From Mesotaenium endlicherianum (lineage: Eukaryota; Streptophyta; Zygnematophyceae; Zygnematales; Mesotaeniaceae): a DNA stretch of 64,000 nt. Position numbers and translations under genes: made by a program. Within the stretch, counting starts at the first letter, position 1; each line of letters starts with the position of its first letter. Below are positions 45,559 to 56,765 of the stretch, one piece after another. The stretch lies in the NCBI GenBank assembly GCA_009602735.1, contig WELA01008917.1, positions 986,049 to 1,050,048 on the forward strand, written 5' to 3'. A model generated the notes under the pieces. It worked only from the letters and a program-made list of their open reading frames with translations. It did no database searches and was not told where the DNA came from.

Positions 45559-45655
45559 TGTAATGAATCTTGCTTATTCAAGATTAAAATATTCCATTTA
45601 AATATATAAGATCAGAGATAGGTGGAAGCGAGTAAGATTTGGGAGCGATCTTTGC
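45559..45655 (-). repeat. Second LTR of element C, cut by B2
   Basis: The first 97 bases (TGTAATGAATCTTGCTTATTC...) match the start of the C LTR at 32029. The rest of the LTR does not reappear on the far side of B2. Confidence 0.85.
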
Positions 45656-46158
45656 TGTAGTGAAACAAATAGATAAAGTACTTAGTAAAACAGAATACTT
45701 TATCTATTCAAGACAAGGATCTTTGAACACAAGTGGTAGCTTCTTGAAAGAGAGATGGCTTCTTGAAAGTTAATATATTTCTGGATTTTGGCAAGTACAA
45801 GAGTGATTCTGGAATGTCTTTCTATGTTCTAGCTCTTGTTTATATACTTGCTACATAAGTAATTTCTAGGAAGGTGTATGTTGATGTGTTGGCACCCAAC
45901 ACATCCCAAAACTTGCCACCTCTTTCTAGAATAATGTACACATGTCCTTTTGACCTAAAAATGGCACATCTGACTTTTGCCACATGGAGTTCTTCTAGGT
46001 CTTTCCTCTAACTTCGAAAATGCCTTGGAAGGTTCAAAGGACATGAACCAAGTTACTAGAGTACCTATTCACACTTGACTCCACACAATACTACTCCAAA
46101 TATATTTGAAAACATTAAAATATATGCAAACTAATATATAATAACTCAAATCACTACA
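45656..46158 (-). repeat. 3' LTR of element B2
   Basis: 503 bp, TGTAGTGA...TCACTACA. It is followed by the G-run polypurine tract (complement of CCCCCCC at 46162-46168). Confidence 0.95.
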
Positions 46159-46927
46159 TCACCCCCCCGATAGAAAAAGCGACGTCTCGGCGCGTCAAGT
46201 CAGGTCTTACACATGTGGAGCAAACTAGTCAACAGTTTCAAGTCAGATGCCACACATGTGAAGAGGACTAGTCAAAGGCGCCAAGTCAGGTGCTACACAT
46301 GTAAGGTAGACTAGGCAAGGTCGTAGGTGGTGTGACCTTATTGGCTAGCCTACTCCTTAATGATAAAGAAAATTGTACAAGTTGGCCCAGAATCTGCCAC
46401 GAACTCAAAAATTCATAGCGGCCACAGAACTGCTCCAAATCTGAAAATTCGAGTGCCAGACGGACCGCGTCGGAGAACTCTACCGGGTCACCAAATTTGA
46501 GAGCATTCTCATTTCTGGAGTGTCGTTGAGAGCTGAGAGAGTAGGCACTCCTCCAAATCTGTGCAGAAACTTCTGAAAATCATAAGTCCTTCTATACTTC
46601 TCCAAATTCTGCAAACTAAGTCTCAAACTGGGCGCTGTAAGATGTTCTACCAGAGTCTTGAGTTTCAGAGCATTCCAAGTTCAGGGGAAGGCACAATGTC
46701 AGAAGGCATATTCTGTCCTAACAATGCCAGCAGCCTGACCCCCTTCTACTTAGAGCATCATATCTCTCTCACCAGTGCTCCAAATTGAGCAAACTTGGAC
46801 TCTAAATGACCGGCTACTCATGGACTACAGCCAGGTAAATTTTCAGAATTTATTATGCAGAGACCTATTACCAGTAGCAGTTTTAGTTTTCTGTCCAGAA
46901 ACTGCGAGAAGAGAAGAGTGTCTAATG
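46159..46927 (-). other. Non-coding 3' region of B2
   Basis: Nearly identical to 15812-16580 in B1, including the three 44-bp repeats (46195-46320). No gene is seen. Confidence 0.75.
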
Positions 46928-49900
46928 TCAATTTTTCCTCTTTCTTGTTCTTGCAGGCTGCCTCCAAGGGGTCTTCTGCTGCTTCTTGATGGTGGCAGGC
47001 TGCCTCCCTGAAGTCTTCGGGCTTCTAGTAGAGAGACTTGGGGCTGGTCCAAGATGGGGGTTGGCGGCATGGAAGCGCTTCAACTTTCTCTGAACTTTGT
47101 CAAGGTAGTGCGCCGCCACCCAACTATTCTCCGAATCTGGATATCCTTTCCACTTGATCAAGTATTGCTGCTGTCTCCTGAAATTTCTCATAGCCACTAT
47201 GTCTTCCACTTCGTACTCCAAATGATCATCCACTATTGTTGGGGCTGGTGGGGTTGTCACACGTCCTGGGAACTTGTTGTCGGGTTGCACATATGGCTTG
47301 AAGAGGGAAGCGTGGAATACGGGGTCGATGTGCATAGTCTGGGGAAGTTCTAGCTTGAAAGCAACGGGGTTGACTTGCTGGATAATCTTGAAGGGTCCCA
47401 AATACTTGGGAGAGAACTTGCTGCCGGCAGGCCTGTTGTTCAGGGAAATGTTCTTGGATGATAGTAACACGTTGTCACCCACTCTGTACGTAATTTCTCT
47501 TCTGGATTTGTTCGCCACTCTTGCTTGAGCATCTTGCGCGTGTTGTAGAGCTTTCTTCGCTACTGTAAGGGCTGCTTCTAATGTCTCCATAAAATCTGTG
47601 GTCGCAGGTACTTCATCATGGCCAGCCGTGAAGCTCAGTGGCGTGGTCGGATCAAAGCCATAGTTGAGGAAGAATGGGGACTCTTGGGTAGAGGCCTGCG
47701 TAGTGTTGTTGTAGGCAAACTCGAGGGGGGTCAAGTACATGTCCCAGTTTTGCTCGAGGGTAGACACGTAGGCCTTTAGAGAGGTCTTTAGGGTACGATT
47801 CATACGCTCGGTTTGCCCATCTGATTGTGGGTGGTAGGCAGTAGACATATCCAGCGATGTACCCAAGTTCTTGAAGAGATTTTTCCAGAAATGGCTTGTG
47901 AATCTTGGATCTCTATCTGACACAATTCTTGATGGTAGTCCATGGAGTCGGAAGATGTTGTCAAAGATGAGTCTTGCAAGTTGTGGTGCTGTAGCCTTAG
48001 TCGTCGTGGGAATAAAATGAGCCATCTTGGTAAGTTTGTCCACCGCCGTGAGTATTGCATTATGGCCTCGAGGTGTCACGGGAAAGTCCACGATAAGGTC
48101 CATTGAGATGTCCGTCCATTGTCTTTCGGGGATTGGTAGTGGTTGGAGGAGTCCTCCCGCCTTTTGCGATGATGGCTTGATTCTTTGGCATGTGTCACAG
48201 CTCCTGCAGTACTCCTTGACTTGCTTAGACATGCCTGGCCAACAATAAGTCCTAGCTAGAACGCCCGTGGTCCTTAGGATTCCAAAGTGTCCTCCAAGAG
48301 GGTTGTCGTGTGCTTCTCGTAGAAGCAAGAGCCGGGGGTTTAAGTCATTAGGAACACATCTCTGGCCCGTATCTTGCCTCACCCAATAATTTCCTTCTTG
48401 CTTCTTGCATGGGTCCAAGGCTGCTTCTCCGTTCTTGTAGTAAGGGTCTCTTTCATAGGCGGCTGAAAATCAAGCTTCCAGATCTGTCTTCAGGGATACC
48501 ATCACTGCATTTAATTGCAGTCTTGAGAGGGGGTCAGCCGGGTTTGTCTTGCCGGGCTGGTACTGAATCGTGATGTTGTATTGTTGCAAGTATCCGCTCC
48601 ATCTTGCTTGTCTCCTTGAGAGATACGGCTGCGTTTGGAGGTGCTTTAACGCCTCGTGGTCCGTGGTGACCAGTACTTTGCGTCCTTCAACGTAGCAGCG
48701 CCAAACCTTCAAGGCATGTACAATCGCCAATGCCTCTCGCTCTGTGGTTGTATAATTTTGCTCGGCTGGATTTAGCTTCCTTGACTTGTAGGCGATGGGC
48801 TGCAGTCCCTTGCCTTGGTCTTGAAGCAGGATTGCTCCTATTGCATAGGAAGATGCATCGGTGATGACGTGGAAGGGCCAATCTGGGTTTGGACTTGGGA
48901 GTGTGAGCACCGGGGATGTGGTCAATCTTCGCTTTAACTCTTGAAATGCCTCTTCCTCTTTCTCGGTCCATGTATATAGCCTGTCCTTCTTGAGTAGATC
49001 TGTCAGGGGGGCTGCTATGTGCGAGAAGCCTTGGATGAATTTTCTGTACCAATTGGCAAATCCCAAGAATGACTGGAGTTCTTTCTTGGTCGTGGGGGTT
49101 GGCCATTCCTCCACCACCGTGGTCTTCTTGGGGTCCATCTTGATGCCATCAGCAGTCACGTGGAGACCTAGGAACTCCACTTCTTGTTTGGCAAACTCGC
49201 ACTTTGACTCCTTCGCAAATAGCTTGTTTTGCTTCAATACTTCAAGGACTTCTTTCAAGTGTCTCGCATGCTCTTCAAGGGTCTTGCTGTAGATAAGGAT
49301 GTCATCGATGAATACCACCACAAATCTGTCCAACATGGGCTGAAATATGGTGTTCATCATAGTCATGAAAGTTGCTGGCGCGTTGGTGAGTCCAAATGGC
49401 AGGACCATGAACTCAAAATGTCCATATCTTGTCCTGAATGCCGTCTTCTCTATGTCCGGTTCTGCGATGCGAATCTGGTGGTAGCCGCTCCGTAAGTCAA
49501 TCTTCGTGAAGTACTTGGCTCCAACCAGCCGGTCCATGAGCTCATCCATGCGCGGCAGCGGGTATCGATTCTTGATGGTGATCTTGTTGAGGGCGCGATA
49601 GTCCACACACATCCTCAAGGTACCATCTTTCTTCTTGACAAATAGCACCGGGGCTCCAAATGGCGACTTGCTAGGTCGAATGAAGCCATGCTCCAGTAGC
49701 TCCTTGATTTGCTTCTTGACTTCGTCTAGCTCCGTGTATGACATTTTGAACGTAGGCCGAGAGATGGGCTTGCTTCCGGGCTCCAACTCTATCTTGTGGT
49801 CTACGAATCTTTTGGGGGGTAGGCCCTTGGGCAATTCCGGGGAGAACACTTCTTTGTAGTCCTCTAAGACTTCTTGTATCTCCTTGGGAACGGGGCTGCC

Positions 49901-50593
49901 TTCTTGACTCTCGATGTCTTTCTTGATGTCTTTTGGCGTGATCAAGGCCAAAAGAAGCTCGTGTCCCTTCCTCACAAGTCTCTTGAGTTGGAGGGCGGAC
50001 AATAGTATCTCGTGTGCCGGCTTCTGGATGTCTTGGGTCTGGATATTCTGGATTGCGCGCAAAATACAGATTCTTGAAGTGATGTCATTCTTGATCTTGA
50101 TAGTACCGGTCCTCCAATCAACTTGGGGGTTGTGCTTGGTCAACCAAGGCGTCCCTAGGATGACGTCGTACTTGCCCAATTGCATGGGGGAGAACACTAC
50201 TCTATCCTTGAAGGACTTGATAGAGAGTGCCAAGGGGTACGTCTTCTTGGAAGGGGTAGTATAGGAGAATCCATCGGGCATCATAATCTCCTCGTCGTGG
50301 TCAAGAGTTCGCATAGTAATACCGTGCTTGGTGGCAAAATCTGCAGCAATGAAGTTGCCTTGAGCTCCGCTATCCACCAAGATGTGGACCTTCTCTCCTC
50401 CAAGGTAACCTCTCAAACTCATTGGGGCTGGAACGTCGTCTTCAACGGGGGTCTCCACCTCACTTGGCGTGTTGCCTTCTCGTGAAGTGGGTCTTGGGGT
50501 GGTAGGCTCCTGGCCTACCGGCGCTGTCCGTTTTTTGACAACTTTTTGGGGCATGAAAGTGCACGATGGCCCTTTTCCTTGCAATAGAAGCAT
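46928..50593 (-). pseudogene. pol of element B2
   Basis: The same protein as pol of B1 with a handful of amino-acid differences: protease [16 protein letters not shown] with FIDD, RNase H, integrase with HHCC finger and D, D, E blocks, chromodomain. Broken, about one break. Confidence 0.95.
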
Positions 50594-51720
50594 AGTCCAG
50601 CCGTCATGAGAGCTTCTTTTTCAGCCGGGGAGAGTCTTGCTTTCACTCCTTGCTGGTTTCTTGCATCATAAGTGTCATTGGAGGGTCTTCCACTCTTCCG
50701 GGCAGCCGCGGGGTCCCTTTTAATAACTCCGATTTCCATGGGTGTGGGTCCAGATTCGGATGTGGAAGGGGCTGCGTACACCCGCGTCGTCGGTACCCGT
50801 GAAGATGAAGGCACGGAGTGCTTGAAATCCAAGGTATCCACCTTTTGGGCCACTTCAATGATCTTTGAGAAGTCCGTCAAGTCGCGTAACTCCACTTCCT
50901 TTGCCACCTTGGGTTTGAGGCCAAAGATGTAGCGGTCAATCTTCTCCTCGAGAGACATGTTGGGGATCTCAAGAGTGAGGGCGTGAAATCTGGATGTATA
51001 CTCTTGAACGGACGTCGTTTGCTTGAGATGGTGGAGCTTTCCTCGGGCAATCTTCTCCGCATTGATGGGCATGAATTGCTTCTTGAGGGCCTCACGAAAA
51101 TCTGCCCATCTTGCATATGATGGTGGGGGCTCTTGGCCGAGCATGGGGTGCGCCATAGCTTGATATATAGCCGCTTGATAGTTACGCCACCATGATGTTG
51201 CTGCTCCTCTAAGTAAGGTAACGGCAAAGGGAACGTAGTCCTCCTCGGGTACTTCAAGGAACGCGAGGTACGTCTCCACTTGGTAGAGCCATAAATTCAG
51301 GTTGGCACCTTTCCCGGGGTTGAAAGTGTCAGGTTTGCCGGGCTTGATGAGTTTCCTTGCTCTCGTTGGCTCTTGTGGAGGCGCTTGAGCCGGGGCTGGA
51401 TTTTGAGCATTGCTCGCAATAGGGGCAACCATGGCAGCCATAGCTTCTCTTGACGCTTGCACGGTTGCTTCATAGGTGGCCAAGCCCACTTGGTTGTGGA
51501 CGGTCATTAGGAAGGCTGCCCACTCATTTGCGGGAACTCCTTGTGGTGGGGTCAACTTTGCTATAGCGGCTGCCACGGGATTTGACGGTGCTCCTCCTTG
51601 TGGTGCTTCTTGTTGTTGCAGATTTTCTTGAGTGGGCTCTCCCATCGGCGCTGGAGGAGGGTCTTTTGGAGATGAAGTGCTTCCTTCGAAAGCTTGCTGT
51701 TGGTCTTGAGGATCGGCCAT
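50515..51720 (-). CDS. gag of element B2
   Basis: 401 residues, open throughout. Identical to B1 gag over most of its length, including the knuckle [14 protein letters not shown], but with one [19 protein letters not shown] unit where B1 has two. The first 20 or so codons (about 51661-51720) diverge more from B1 than the rest, which marks the recombination joint. It overlaps pol in the -1 frame as in B1. Confidence 0.94.
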   Translation of the reverse strand: MADPQDQQQAFEGSTSSPKDPPPAPMGEPTQENLQQQEAPQGGAPSNPVAAAIAKLTPPQGVPANEWAAFLMTVHNQVGLATYEATVQASREAMAAMVAPIASNAQNPAPAQAPPQEPTRARKLIKPGKPDTFNPGKGANLNLWLYQVETYLAFLEVPEEDYVPFAVTLLRGAATSWWRNYQAAIYQAMAHPMLGQEPPPSYARWADFREALKKQFMPINAEKIARGKLHHLKQTTSVQEYTSRFHALTLEIPNMSLEEKIDRYIFGLKPKVAKEVELRDLTDFSKIIEVAQKVDTLDFKHSVPSSSRVPTTRVYAAPSTSESGPTPMEIGVIKRDPAAARKSGRPSNDTYDARNQQGVKARLSPAEKEALMTAGLCFYCKEKGHRALSCPKKLSKNGQRR

Positions 51721-51757
51721 CTTCTTGTGCTATCAAAGTGCCTAGTTCCGATACTTC

Positions 51758-52260
51758 TGTAGTGAAACAGATAGACAAAGTACTTAGTAAAATAGAATAC
51801 TTTATCTATTCAAGACAAGGATCTTTGAACACAAGTGGTAGCTTCTTCGAAGACAAATGGCTTCTTGAAACTTAATATATTTTTGGAATTTGGCAAGTCA
51901 AAGAGTGATTCTAGAATGCCTTTCTATGTTCTAGCTCTTGTTTATATACTTACTACATAAGTATTTTTTATGAGGGTGCATGTTGATGTGTTGGCACCCA
52001 ACACATCCCAAAACTTGCCACCTCGTTCTAGAATAATGCATACATGTCTTTGTGACCTAAAAATGGCACATTCAACTTTTGCCACATGGAGTTCTTCTAG
52101 GTCCTTCCTCTAACTTCAAAAATGCCTTAGAAGATTCAACGAACATGAACGAAGTCACTAGAGTATCTATTCACACTTGAATTCACACAATATTACTCCA
52201 TATATATTCAAAAGCATTTAAATAAAACCAAATTAATATATTATAACTCAAATCACTATA
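51758..52260 (-). repeat. 5' LTR of element B2 (diverged type)
   Basis: 503 bp, TGTAGTGA...TCACTATA. About 52 of 503 positions differ from the left LTR of B2. The adjoining primer-binding site is also degenerate (complement of TTCCGATACTTC). It derives from an older B copy. Confidence 0.92.
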
Positions 52261-53000
52261 GCCTGATCCCACTTCTCCAAATAGTTCTAGCATTGTCACT
52301 CCAGTCTCTCGGAATTGATTCTCCATCCTGGCATTTGCTTCAGATATCGGCTCCACCCCTGGCATCAGGTTCAGTGCTGAAATAAACGGATAAGGTACAG
52401 GTAGCAACTCTTGCGGACCACGATCTAGGTTACGAACTGCTTCTAGTTGTGTCATCCTATTTGGCTGCCAGGTCAAAAGTAGTGGCATATTAATATGGGA
52501 ATATTCTGTCTCCTCCTTCTTCATCAGCGTGTCATAGAGTGCTGGGTACTCGGTGGTGGCGCAACAGTCCAAGATTCCATAACTTGCCTCACTAAGGCAC
52601 ACCATTTTTACGGGGATTTCCCCTGCTGGTTGCCCATCACTTTGCTGGTAGGTTACTTTCTGCTTCCGCAAATCGATAACCATGACCAGAGGGATCAAAG
52701 CTTTTGTCCCTAGATAAACGTCATAGTTCTTGGCCTCTGTCACTGTGCATTCAATCCACAATGTTGCCAGCTCAGGTTTCCCAGAGTTTGAGATTTCCAC
52801 TGGCTTGCGTGCGACTCCGCAAGACTTGGTGACTTGCCCTGATGCAGTCCTCAATTGAGAAGGACTGTCTTTCAAGTTCCTGCCAATCAATCTCAGGCTT
52901 TGACCGCTCGCTTTCCCAAGATAACTGGCTGTGCACCTATATCCAACAAAATGTTGGGAGTAGAGTTGTTGTTGAACTTCAGAGCACCTTCCTCATTCTG
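52261..53000 (-). pseudogene. Retropepsin-like domain of fossil F
   Basis: Contains the aspartic protease motif LLDIGAQPVIL with the catalytic Asp, then a long open part (52261-52890) with VWIECTVTEAKNYDVYLG-like and VMVIDLRKQKVTY segments typical of the retropepsin fold (second strand pair and hydrophobic-hydrophobic-G). Active site DIGA. Broken like the rest of F. Confidence 0.65.
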
Positions 53001-55200
53001 CACCCTCATAGTGCTGAAGTTGGTAGGCAATGAGGCGCTGTTTGCACCTTCCTCAGCTATATGCAGCTGCCGCTTGGCCTTTTTGACCCTGAAGGGAGAT
53101 GCGATATGCGATATGCAAATTAGCCAAAAAAATCTTAGGAGTATGCTGAATCCGGTGTTCCACCAAAGCTTTCAGCTTATTCAATGAGAAAGTGAAGATC
53201 TTGCTCGACCCAATCCTTGCATGGCGTAGCTGTGCGATTTCATCCTCATCCAGAGTGATCCGAAAGGTCTGAGGGAGCTTACCAGCATTCCTTGGAAGTA
53301 GACGGTCATAATCCGTGCGCTCACTGGCCATTACAGTTGCTACCTTCTCAGGCATCAACTACTCGCCTTTGCAGACGGTTTTCTCGGCCACATCTGCATC
53401 ATAATAATCATTAGGCGCGTTTAGCCTTGCAAATTAAGCTTTCAACACAGCAATTCCAGCACTCATGGCATCAAACTTCTGTTTGCCCTTTCAATCACCA
53501 GAGTTGTCCTTTCCTTTCATTTTCTCTGTATCTGCCTCTTTTGAGGCAGCAATAGCCCAAGGTGGCTTTAGGTCCGGGTTCTGAGACCAACACTCATCTT
53601 CTGAGTGTCCCTTTTTGCTGCAATGGGCGCATACCTGCGCCTTGCTAGCAAATAATTGCTTAGCATCTGTGGACGGACAATCTCTCTATAGATGTCCCGA
53701 TTTCCCACAATTCTAACAACCCTCTGCTGTCTGAGCAGTGTTTGCGTGCTTAGCAAACCTATTGAAAGACCCGCTCTTTTTCATAAACTGAAAATTAGAG
53801 CTATTGGTCTTAGGAGGAAAAATTCCTCCTTTTTCTCACAAGCCATGAGCGTCCTGGAAGCCTCCTTGTACCAAACTTTACCTTCTTCGACATTGCGTGC
53901 TATTTCAACAGCCTCGTCGATGTTCCAATCAATTTGGCGTCTTGCAGAAAGGTGTGGCCTGACTTCACGATCTGTTTCCTTGCCCAAGCACAACAGGAAT
54001 TTGTCAGCCACAATCCTGGGTTCATAGATACCTGCCTTCTTGGACTTAACTTCCATAACTGTCTCTTTCTTTTGACAGACAAAATGCACATAACGGTGCA
54101 CCTTTAGACTGCGGTCTTCCGAAAACTTCTGCTTAAGCAATTTAAAGAACAACGCAGACAGTGCTCAAGGTCGAGGTGGTCATCCCTAGCTTCCATATCT
54201 CTTCAACAACTAGCCAGAGCTTCCGCTTGGCTAGCCTCGGTAGTAGCACTATCACTTTGATGCCCATTAAATGGTGCAGCTCTGCGTGTTACTCGTTCCT
54301 GGGCATTTGCAACCTTTTCAGACAGATTTGCACATACTCTCCGCAATTCTGTGACGGATGCAGCATCATTATCTCGTCGAGCCGCTCTCTGCTGGCCTCC
54401 TGTGAGATGCCGCATGGCCTCTGTGAGTTCTTCCAGGAGTGCAGCTAAGTTTACGCTCTCGACAGGTGTGGCAAGGACTGCTCTTCTTGACGACAAAACG
54501 GACAACCAAACTTTTGCAGCCTCTTTCTGGATTTTGAAATTTCTTGCCTTCTTTTGCTCTCCAAATGCCCATTCCTGGTTAAGGCTCTCATCCTTCTGAA
54601 ATTGGCGATGGAGTAGCAAGGCATCCTTGTCCAAGTACTAAACCAGGCTTATGAATGCAACAGACTGTGTGTATGAAGCATCCTTTCGAATCTTTTCAAA
54701 GAAATCCGCCCAATAGATCTCATCAAACTTTTTTAAAGTGAGACTATTTCCGTCAGTTCAGCCATTAATTTACTTTGTAGACAGCTTGAACTTAGGATTT
54801 TCATTCCTATCTTCTCTAGTCATCTCGAAAGATGACCGGTACTCACTAACTTCTTCCTGTGTGCCTCGTTCCTTGCCCAAACCAAGTGCAAAGATACGTG
54901 CGGTGTATAGAGTCTCACCATTTGCAGATGTGTATTGCAACTCGTCTTCCGACGGGAGGTCTCTCCACAAATTATCAGCTTGCTCAGATGTCTCACTCCT
55001 TTGTAGACTTTGGCTGGAATCAGAGCCTTCCACAGGCTCCACAGGATGATATATCCTTTCACTCCTCAACCGTATATACAGTTGAATTTCTCCGGGTCCC
55101 CTTCCAGGATGAACACCGGCAGCCTTCGCATGCCTCATTCCCCAATTCGCTCGAGAATTCTTATGCACCTGAATCAATCAACGGAAGTTCTCGCAAGTAG
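52261..55200 (-). mobile_element. Fossil F: gag-protease remnant of another LTR-type element
   Basis: On the - strand in order: a gag-like N-terminal part (54770-55177, ending TREDRNENPKFKLSTK), a Q/R/E-rich coiled-coil part (54203-54634), a further gag part (53781-54152), a region with two CCHC knuckles (about 53590-53725; CxxCxxxxHxxxxC twice) and a retropepsin-like domain (52260 to about 53000) with the active-site motif LLDIGAQPVIL (about 52938-52970). No RT or integrase follows before B2 cuts the element. Badly broken, more than five breaks. The lineage is not certain; the knuckles and protease show it is a retroelement. Its other end is not seen. Confidence 0.7.
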
Positions 55201-56765
55201 AACAGAAGTGCCTTACTTCCAAATAGGCTTTCGCCCAAGTTTATGGCTTAATCAAGTGAATAAATTGTAGTTTGCAAAAATCTCGTCCATGCAAATTAGC
55301 ATCAGCAATATCAATGTTTCAGAGAAAGTCGCCTTTCAGGTTTCCGCTTAACTTCACCAAGTCACAGTTTACAAAACTCTAGACTTATGACTATTGCCGA
55401 CTTTGAGTTGAGCTCTTTGCCCAACGCCTTGCCTTGGCGATTTCCACTGCTCGCTAAGCTCACTCAGCTCACTCAGTTCTTCACTGAGGGCTTCAAGCGC
55501 TAATTTTGCTCTTGCTAACAGCAATTCGACAATTGAGACTTCTGCGAACTTAGGAATTAACAGAGCATTCGTTATTTTATGCGCTCTGGCACGCTTGTGG
55601 TGTTTGATCTGACTTCTGTGCTATAACTCCTAGCAGATTCTATTTTGTAAGCTCTCGCTTTTGGCTATCAGAGATTCCCCTTGGAAACTCCTTACTCCTA
55701 AATTTTCTATGATACACAAAGAGGAAAATTTTTGAGTGTCGGCTGGAGCGTGCCTCCTTGGCTCTCCTGTGGCCTTGGGAACTCCTTCTTTGCGCCCTTC
55801 TCTTCTCCCCTTCCCTCTCTCTCTTGCGCTCCTTCTGCCTCGCTGGCAAATATGTGTGGCAAGAATGAGGCGAGTGCGTGCAGCATTCGTGCCTTACCCA
55901 GGCACCACGCATGCTGGATTCTCTCTCTCGGGAGTTTCCACGCTGCGTCTTCTTCCATGCATGCAGCCTCGAGCTTATTGCTCGATTGTCTTAGCTTCTC
56001 AATTAGCATGCAGGACTGCGTGACGTTAGCGACCTACGCCCTTTGGCTGGCTGCTTAAGTCGTGGCAGCCTCGGCTTGAGTCCAGCGGCTGAGAGTGCTG
56101 TCCAGTCAACGCTTGGGCTCCTTGTGACGCCTGCATGTCTGCAGCACAGTCAGCTTTGCAGCTAACTGGCGTCTTCACATGGTCACTTGATCGTGTCAGC
56201 TTCTCAGCTAAGCTGTACACTCTTGCGGTCTCAGCTCATCCCTAAGGGTCGGGGTCAACCTATCTTTGAATCTGCACTTGTTCTGTGCCAAGGCTTACTT
56301 TTAGGTGGTAAATTAATATACCTGGGGTAAGGGCTGATTACCGTACCTGGGCGGCCGTAACTTGCGTTACGCTTGCGGTGCTGTAAAATGGGATAGTAGT
56401 CGCGACACCACAGCCTTTTACAGGACAATCTCCTAATGCGACGCCGATAGTCCCTCGTGCCATGCTTTGACCGGCTAGTGTGTGTCCTTGGATTCCCGAC
56501 TCCCAACCCGTCGCTTAATGTCGCTAATAGGTTCTTTTTAGGCGTACTTTTGCACTCGAATACAGGCAAACGTGGGTCCTGGACAGTCCTGGCCCAGCCC
56601 AGGCCAAATCCCTGTAGGACCCCAAACCCTTTCAGGTACCCCGCAATATCGTCATATTTTCATCTCTTTGCACGACGAAGTTCGGACACAAGCTCATTTC
56701 AATCTTAGCTTGGTGTTTAAGTTATCTGTTCTTGTGCATGCTCGTCTTTCTTGCTTGAGATAAAT
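55201..56765. other. Region upstream of CLPP4, no gene recognised
   Basis: The first part may still belong to fossil F (leader or LTR), but no LTR ends can be set. The stretch 55640-56060 is C/T-rich with open but featureless frames. The CLPP4 promoter and 5' UTR should lie in the last few hundred bases; no clear TATA box is visible. GTAACTTGCGTTACG near 56357 is an imperfect palindrome. Confidence 0.5.

Larger units (their letters stand above)
45656..52260 (-). mobile_element. Element B2: second copy of the B chromovirus, with mismatched LTRs
   Basis: Left (3') LTR 45656-46158 and right (5') LTR 51758-52260, both 503 bp. The inner part is about 99% like B1. The left LTR is about 99% like the B1 LTR, but the two LTRs of B2 differ from each other by about 10%. 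Flanking 5-mers are TTTGC and GCCTG, with no target duplication. The left flank is C LTR and the right flank is fossil F. B2 is therefore a recombinant of two B copies. pol is broken (about one break); gag is open. Confidence 0.92.

Noticed and set aside
45656-51720. B1 and B2 as one segmental duplication of the host chromosome
   Set aside because: Similarity stops exactly at element ends and the flanks differ; two element copies explain it.
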